Assembly (NCBI GenBank): GCA_009392295.1
Contig: VFGW01000010.1
Location: 18,844-82,843 of the forward strand
DNA from: SAR202 cluster bacterium
GTDB taxonomy: Bacteria > Chloroflexota > Dehalococcoidia > Lucifugimonadales > GCA-2719675
Reading direction: 5' to 3'
Length of the DNA: 64,000 nt
Positions 58,648-64,000 of the stretch are shown here, piece by piece. Position 1 is the first letter of the stretch. The number at the start of each line of letters is the position of its first letter. Both the position numbers and the translations under genes were made by a program. Below the pieces are notes generated by a model. The model was not told where the DNA came from, made no database searches, and worked only from the letters and a program-made list of their open reading frames with translations.

Positions 58648-61095
58648 ATGAGTTTACCTAAACATTCTCAAGTTGTAATTATTGGAGGTGGAGTAGCTGG
58701 ATGTTCAACAGCATTTCACCTTACAGAATTGGGATTTAAAGACGTTGTTGTATTAGAAAGAAAAACAATTACTGGTGGCACTACATGGCATGCTGCTGGA
58801 CTTTTAACACAACTTAGGCATACAAAAACAACTATAGAAATTGCCAAATATGGGCTAGATCTAATGCCTGAGTTAGAAAAAAAAACCAACCACCCTACAG
58901 GCTATAAAAAAACTGGTAGTATAACTATCGCCAAAACTAAAGGACGAATGGATGAATTAAACAAAATTGCTAGTTTGGGTAGGGCATTTAATATTGAAGT
59001 TCATTCTATATCTCCTTCTGAAGCCGCCAAAATGTGGCCCCTCATGGAAACTAAAGATTTAATTGGAGCTCTCTACATACCTAATGACGCGCAAATTCAT
59101 CCGACATTACAATCATTAGCTTTTGCAAAACAAGCCAAAACTAATGGTGCTAAAATCATAGAAAATATTAAAGTTAACGGAATTGAAACAATTAACCAAC
59201 AGGTTTCAAAAGTATTAACTGAATATGGTGATATCGAATGTGAATATATAGTTAATAGCGCAGGAATGTGGGCTAATGAAATTGGTAAAATGTGTAATGT
59301 GAAAGTGCCTCTCCATGCAGCTGAACATATGTTTCTTGTAACCAACCAAATGAATATGCCTGAAAATCTTCCATGCCTCAGAGACCCTGATGAACAAATC
59401 TACTTCAGGCACGACCCGGAACAAACTGGTTCAATACTAATGGGGGGCTTTGAAAAAAATGCTAAACCATTAAGAATTGCTGATATACCTAATGATTATC
59501 ATTTTGGACTTTTAGAACCCGACTGGGACCATTTCAAAGTTTTTTGGAATTCTGCTACATATAGAGTCCCAGAAATGAAAAAAGCAGGAATAAACAGATT
59601 TTATGTCAGTGCAGAAAGCTTTACCCCTGACAATAATTATATTTTGGGGGAAAGCCCTGAAGTTAAGAACTTTTTTGTAGCAGCAGGGTTAAATTCAAAT
59701 GGTATCGCCGGAGGACCTGCAGTAGGAAAAATTACTGCGGAGTGGATTGTGAATGGACATCCAAATACAGACGTGGTTGATGCAGATATTAAAAGATTTT
59801 CATCTTTTTCAAATAATAAGAAATACTTATATGATAGAACTGTAGAAAACGTAGGAACATTATATGGTATGCATTGGCCCAATTTACAACCTGAAACTGC
59901 CAGAAATATTCGAAAATCACCTATTCATAATGAAATAGAAAGTTTAGGAGCTTGTTTTGGAGTAATGTCAGGATGGGAAAGAGCAAATTGGTTCGCACCA
60001 AAGGGAATCAAACCTGAATATAAATATTCATTTCAAAAACAAAACTGGTTCAAATATTCTGAAAAAGAACATGTTACAGTTAGAAATAAAGCTGGATTAT
60101 TTGATCAAAGTTCTTTCGCAAAATTTTTATTACAGGGAAATGATTCTGAGATAGTTCTGCAAAGAATTTGTGCGAATCAAATAAATGTCCCTATTGGTAA
60201 AATAGTTTATACAGCAATGTTAAATTCTAGAGGAGGTATTGAAGCTGATATTACAATCACAAAATTAGATCAAACATCTTTCATGATAGTAACAGGACCA
60301 GGAGTCTCATCAAGAGATTTCTATTGGATTAAAAACCATATTAACAAACATGAACATGCAATCCTGACAGATGTCACATCAGGATATGGAGTACTAGGTC
60401 TAATGGGACCAAAATCTAGAAAAATTCTAGAAAAATTAACACCAGATGATGTCTCAAATGAAGGATTTCCGTATCTAACATCTAAAAAAATTGAAATAGG
60501 GTATGGGGAAATAATTGCATCAAGAGTCACATACGTAGGTGAATTAGGCTGGGAATTATATATTCCCTCAGAATTCATGAAAGATATCTTCCCAATAATT
60601 CTTGAAGAAGGAAAAAGTCAAGGTATGTGCCTAGCAGGATACCATGCTTTAGATTCACTAAGGCTCGAAAAATCTTATAGATCTTGGGGGCACGATATCA
60701 CATACTTAGACACACCAATTGAGGCTGGATTAAATTTCGCTGTGGATATGAATAAAAATGAATTCATCGGTAAAAAAGCATTGATAGAACAGAAAAAAAA
60801 TAATTCAATTCCAAAACGACTTGCAGTATTCATTCTAAAAGATTCAAGCCCATTGTTATTAGGTGACGAACCAATTTTCAGAAATGGAGAATTAGTAGGT
60901 ATTGTGACTTCTGGCAACTATGGACATTCAATTGGAAAATCAGTTGGATTGGGATACTTAGAAAATGAATCCGGCGTAGACATTGAATTCTTAAAAAATG
61001 GAGACTTTGAGATACAAATCGGTTTAAAAAAATATCCTACCGATGTACAATTCAGGCCTCCCTACGATCCAAAAAATGAAAAAGTAAAAATTTAA
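58648..61095 (+). CDS. FAD-dependent oxidoreductase with C-terminal GcvT domains (dimethylglycine/sarcosine dehydrogenase-like)
   Basis: VVIIGGGVAGCSTAFHLTELGFKDVVVLERKTITGGTTWHAAGLLTQLR; GcvT region RNKAGLFDQSSFAKFLLQG...YVGELGWELYIPSEF...AGYHALDSLRLEKSYRSWGHDI. Confidence 0.9.
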   Translation: MSLPKHSQVVIIGGGVAGCSTAFHLTELGFKDVVVLERKTITGGTTWHAAGLLTQLRHTKTTIEIAKYGLDLMPELEKKTNHPTGYKKTGSITIAKTKGRMDELNKIASLGRAFNIEVHSISPSEAAKMWPLMETKDLIGALYIPNDAQIHPTLQSLAFAKQAKTNGAKIIENIKVNGIETINQQVSKVLTEYGDIECEYIVNSAGMWANEIGKMCNVKVPLHAAEHMFLVTNQMNMPENLPCLRDPDEQIYFRHDPEQTGSILMGGFEKNAKPLRIADIPNDYHFGLLEPDWDHFKVFWNSATYRVPEMKKAGINRFYVSAESFTPDNNYILGESPEVKNFFVAAGLNSNGIAGGPAVGKITAEWIVNGHPNTDVVDADIKRFSSFSNNKKYLYDRTVENVGTLYGMHWPNLQPETARNIRKSPIHNEIESLGACFGVMSGWERANWFAPKGIKPEYKYSFQKQNWFKYSEKEHVTVRNKAGLFDQSSFAKFLLQGNDSEIVLQRICANQINVPIGKIVYTAMLNSRGGIEADITITKLDQTSFMIVTGPGVSSRDFYWIKNHINKHEHAILTDVTSGYGVLGLMGPKSRKILEKLTPDDVSNEGFPYLTSKKIEIGYGEIIASRVTYVGELGWELYIPSEFMKDIFPIILEEGKSQGMCLAGYHALDSLRLEKSYRSWGHDITYLDTPIEAGLNFAVDMNKNEFIGKKALIEQKKNNSIPKRLAVFILKDSSPLLLGDEPIFRNGELVGIVTSGNYGHSIGKSVGLGYLENESGVDIEFLKNGDFEIQIGLKKYPTDVQFRPPYDPKNEKVKI

Positions 61096-61114
61096 ATTCT
61101 GCTAATCCAAAATC

Positions 61115-62197
61115 ATGAAAAATAAACCAATAGTTTCTGTAATAATTACAAAACCTGAAACAATTTTTGAAGATGTACGTACTATACTAAAATCGTCATA
61201 TTTCAATTCGGAAATCAAAAAAGAATTTGATACAATTCTAAAGATTAATACCTCTTGGCAACATTATTATCCTGCTTGTTCAACTACTCCATGGCAATTA
61301 GAAAGTATAATAAAATATTTGCTATCTGAAAAATATAATAATATTATTTCTGCACATAATGGGACTGTAGTTGTGGATCCTCATGAAGGTGCAATAAATA
61401 ATAAACTTACTCCTGTAGAAAAAAAATATAATATCCAATCTGTGTTTTTAGATTCCCCACAAGTTAAATGGGTCGATTATACACCTAAAAATAAATTCAT
61501 TGTTCTCGACAAAATTTTTCCAAAAGGTATTCAAATCCCAGATCTTTTCTTTAATAAAAATATAATTCACCTTCCTACAATGAAAACTCATGTTTTCACG
61601 GGAATTACCGGCGCAATGAAAAACGCATTCGGAGGTTTGTTAAACTATAACCGGCATTGGACTCATTCCGTAATTCATGAAACATTAGTCGATTTATTAA
61701 TGATACAAAAAGAAATACATCCTGGAATATTCTCAATTACTGATGGAACTTTTGCAGGCGATGGCCCAGGACCTAGAGCCATGAGATGGCACCAAAAAAA
61801 TATGCTCCTCGCCAGTAGTGATCAGGTTGCTATAGATGCTGTAGCAGCCAAAATCATGGGCTTCGACCCAATGGAAATTAAATTTATTAGAATGGCAAAC
61901 GACCTTGGTCTAGGAGTTGGTGAAATTAATAATATTCAAATAGAAGGAGAAGATATTTCTAAATTAAACTGGAAATTTTCAAAGAATGAAAATACTTTTG
62001 CAAGTTTTGGACAAAAATTAATTTACTGGGGACCTTTAAAAAAACTTGAAAATGTTTTGTTGAGATCACAAATAGCTCCCTGGGCATTTTGGGCATCAAA
62101 CATTTATCATAATTTATATTGGAGAAATTTAGTGGGAAAACCTAGAATCAAGAAAGCTATGAAAACATCTTGGGGCAAATTATTTAAATCTTATTAA
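61115..62197 (+). CDS. DUF362 domain protein
   Basis: IIHLPTMKTHVFTGITGAMKNAFGGLLNYNRHWTHSVIHETLVDLLMIQK; AIDAVAAKIMGFDPMEIKFI. Confidence 0.85.
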   Translation: MKNKPIVSVIITKPETIFEDVRTILKSSYFNSEIKKEFDTILKINTSWQHYYPACSTTPWQLESIIKYLLSEKYNNIISAHNGTVVVDPHEGAINNKLTPVEKKYNIQSVFLDSPQVKWVDYTPKNKFIVLDKIFPKGIQIPDLFFNKNIIHLPTMKTHVFTGITGAMKNAFGGLLNYNRHWTHSVIHETLVDLLMIQKEIHPGIFSITDGTFAGDGPGPRAMRWHQKNMLLASSDQVAIDAVAAKIMGFDPMEIKFIRMANDLGLGVGEINNIQIEGEDISKLNWKFSKNENTFASFGQKLIYWGPLKKLENVLLRSQIAPWAFWASNIYHNLYWRNLVGKPRIKKAMKTSWGKLFKSY

Positions 62198-62227
62198 TAT
62201 CATCAATTAAAATCAAAGGAATTATAA

Positions 62228-63550
62228 ATGGTTAAATCGTTAGAAAAATTACAAAAAGAATTTCAAAAAGTTAATCCTAAGTCTTTCAATGAATGGGAAC
62301 GCAACAAAAAAACTTTACCTGGAGGTGTGATAAAAGGAGCATATTTTTCAAGCCCTTATCCAATTTATATTTCCAAAGCTGAAGGTTGTAAATTATTTGA
62401 TATTGATGACAAAGAATACACTGATTTTTCAAATCATCATACTGCAATGATCCTTGGACATAGTCATCCAGCTGTAATTAAAGCTGTTCAAGAAGCAGTA
62501 AATAATGGACTAGCATTAAGTGCTCCTTCAATTTTAGAAGGCAAAATTGCACATGAATTCATAGAACGATTCCCTTCAATTGAACAAATACGCTATACAA
62601 ACTCTGGAACAGAATCTTCTATTACAGCAGCCAGAATGGTTAGAGCAATCACAGGAAAATCCAAAATAGCAAAATTTGCTGGAAATTATCATGGATTCAA
62701 TGATAGCTTAGAATTTAATTTAGCTGTATCTCCAAACTCAACTTCTAACTCTGAATTTATTGAACCTGTTCCAGCTTGGTCCGGAATGCCTCAGTATGGT
62801 GAAAAAAATATCATTATTTTACCAATGAATGATCCAGAAACTGTAGAAATGATTGTTAGAGAAAATAAAAATGAACTAGCTGCAATATTTTTTGATGGCA
62901 AACCAGGAATTTTAGATATACCTATAGAATTTACTAAATTTTTAAGAAAACTAACTTCAGAATTAGGGATTTTATTTGTTATGGATGAAGTAATAAGCTT
63001 TAGGTCAAGTCGTACCGGATATCAGGGGATTGCAGATGTCATTCCTGACATAAGTATTTTTGGCAAAATTGTTGGAGGTGGAATGCCTGTAGGAGCAATC
63101 GGTGGAGCAACTAAATTCATGAATATATTAGATAATTCAGGTCCATCAACTGGCTTAAGTCAAAGTGGAACTTTTGCAGGCAACCATGTTACATTGGCTG
63201 CAGGACTAGCAACAATGCAAAACTTAACACCACAAGTATATACACACTTAGACCAATTACGCGAAAAATTACACAATGGAATTGTTGATATATTTAAAAA
63301 CTATAATATTCCTTGTAAAGTTGTCAGTAAAGGTTCAATAGTTAATACATATCTAACTGACAAGCCAATAACAAATTTCGAAGCTGCTTCAGCTTCTGAT
63401 AAAGATTTATGGGAAAGAATTATGTTATCTTTACTACTCAAAGGAATATATGCTAGAGATGGAATGGGCTTTGTATTATCAGAACCTATGGGAGTAAAAG
63501 ATATAGACAATCTTCTAGAAAATCTTACTTATGTTATAAATGAAAATTAA
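62228..63550 (+). CDS. Class III aminotransferase (glutamate-1-semialdehyde aminomutase-like)
   Basis: LPGGVIKGAYFSSPYPIYISKAEGCKLFDIDDKEYTDFSNHHTAMILGHSHPAV; RYTNSGTESSITAARMVRAITGKSKIAKFAGNYHGFND; FGKIVGGGMPVGAIGG. Confidence 0.9.
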   Translation: MVKSLEKLQKEFQKVNPKSFNEWERNKKTLPGGVIKGAYFSSPYPIYISKAEGCKLFDIDDKEYTDFSNHHTAMILGHSHPAVIKAVQEAVNNGLALSAPSILEGKIAHEFIERFPSIEQIRYTNSGTESSITAARMVRAITGKSKIAKFAGNYHGFNDSLEFNLAVSPNSTSNSEFIEPVPAWSGMPQYGEKNIIILPMNDPETVEMIVRENKNELAAIFFDGKPGILDIPIEFTKFLRKLTSELGILFVMDEVISFRSSRTGYQGIADVIPDISIFGKIVGGGMPVGAIGGATKFMNILDNSGPSTGLSQSGTFAGNHVTLAAGLATMQNLTPQVYTHLDQLREKLHNGIVDIFKNYNIPCKVVSKGSIVNTYLTDKPITNFEAASASDKDLWERIMLSLLLKGIYARDGMGFVLSEPMGVKDIDNLLENLTYVINEN

Positions 63551-63947
63551 TTTCCAAAAATTTATCTTTGAACTAAAGAACATTAAAATAGCTAATAAAC
63601 CCCTTTTTGTAAAAATTAAACTGTCACAGCTATATACCATTATTAATATAGAGACCTAAGACATACCCCCCTTCAACGACACAGAACATTAACTAAAATT
63701 TTTAAACTTGACTGGACTTAAACACTTGGTACATTTATAATCATAAAATCTCGTGGAAAAAAATTAATACCTAAGCGAGGGATATAATCCTAAAATACCA
63801 CATATTTTCAAACCTAAATTTTTTAAATCTTTAGGTCATGGATAAATAAAAATTTATCAGTTCCGGGATCTAAAAAAATACTTTTAGAATAATTGATATT
63901 TTTTGTTGAAAATTACGCCCCCGCTTCGAGAGGATAAGGGAAAAATA

Positions 63948-64000
63948 ATGTTTAAAAACTTAATAAAAAATAAACATATAAAACTAATTGTAGCTTCACT
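63948..64000 (+). CDS. Start of a probable secreted protein (runs off the window end)
   Basis: ATG after aaggg: MFKNLIKNKHIKLIVASL..., basic then hydrophobic, signal-peptide-like; truncated. Confidence 0.4.
   Translation, partial: MFKNLIKNKHIKLIVAS

Noticed and set aside
1-64000. CRISPR arrays, prophage, transposases, toxin-antitoxin or defence islands
   Set aside because: No repeat-spacer pattern, no integrase/transposase motifs and no defence-type domains seen; the only clear tandem repeats are those in pdhC, the PT linker and the collagen gene.

Overview
The window is a compact, AT-rich bacterial chromosome segment. It is mostly housekeeping and catabolic genes, with no phage, transposon, CRISPR or recognisable defence system. 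The gene content (LprG/LppX-like lipoprotein, RskA-like surface protein, KorAB, FAD/GcvT oxidoreductase, PhyH dioxygenase) resembles uncultured marine Chloroflexota such as SAR202. That taxonomic guess is inference only. About 50 protein genes, one tRNA-Arg(CCU), rpmH (absent from the ORF track), one small unlisted membrane ORF, two strong hairpin terminators, two consensus sigma70 promoters and one structured pan-operon leader are supported. The best second-look items are: (1) an RNase HI-MoaC fusion; (2) a riboswitch/attenuator-like RNA upstream of DUF2520-panB-panC; (3) a 107-nt dual-coding overlap in which the basic C-tail of YidC is encoded inside the start of jag/khpB; (4) a lipid-anchored collagen-like stalk with 27 uninterrupted Gly-X-Y triplets; (5) a DUF1445 + DUF4392 gene pair resembling a split D-glutamate cyclase; (6) a BamB-like beta-propeller lipoprotein inside the rpmH-rnpA-yidD-yidC-jag cluster, whose promoter leaves almost no leader for rpmH; (7) a near-perfect 3x60 bp repeat and a probable non-AUG start in pdhC. 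No clearly new multi-gene system was identified. All family calls come from reading protein motifs, not from database searches.
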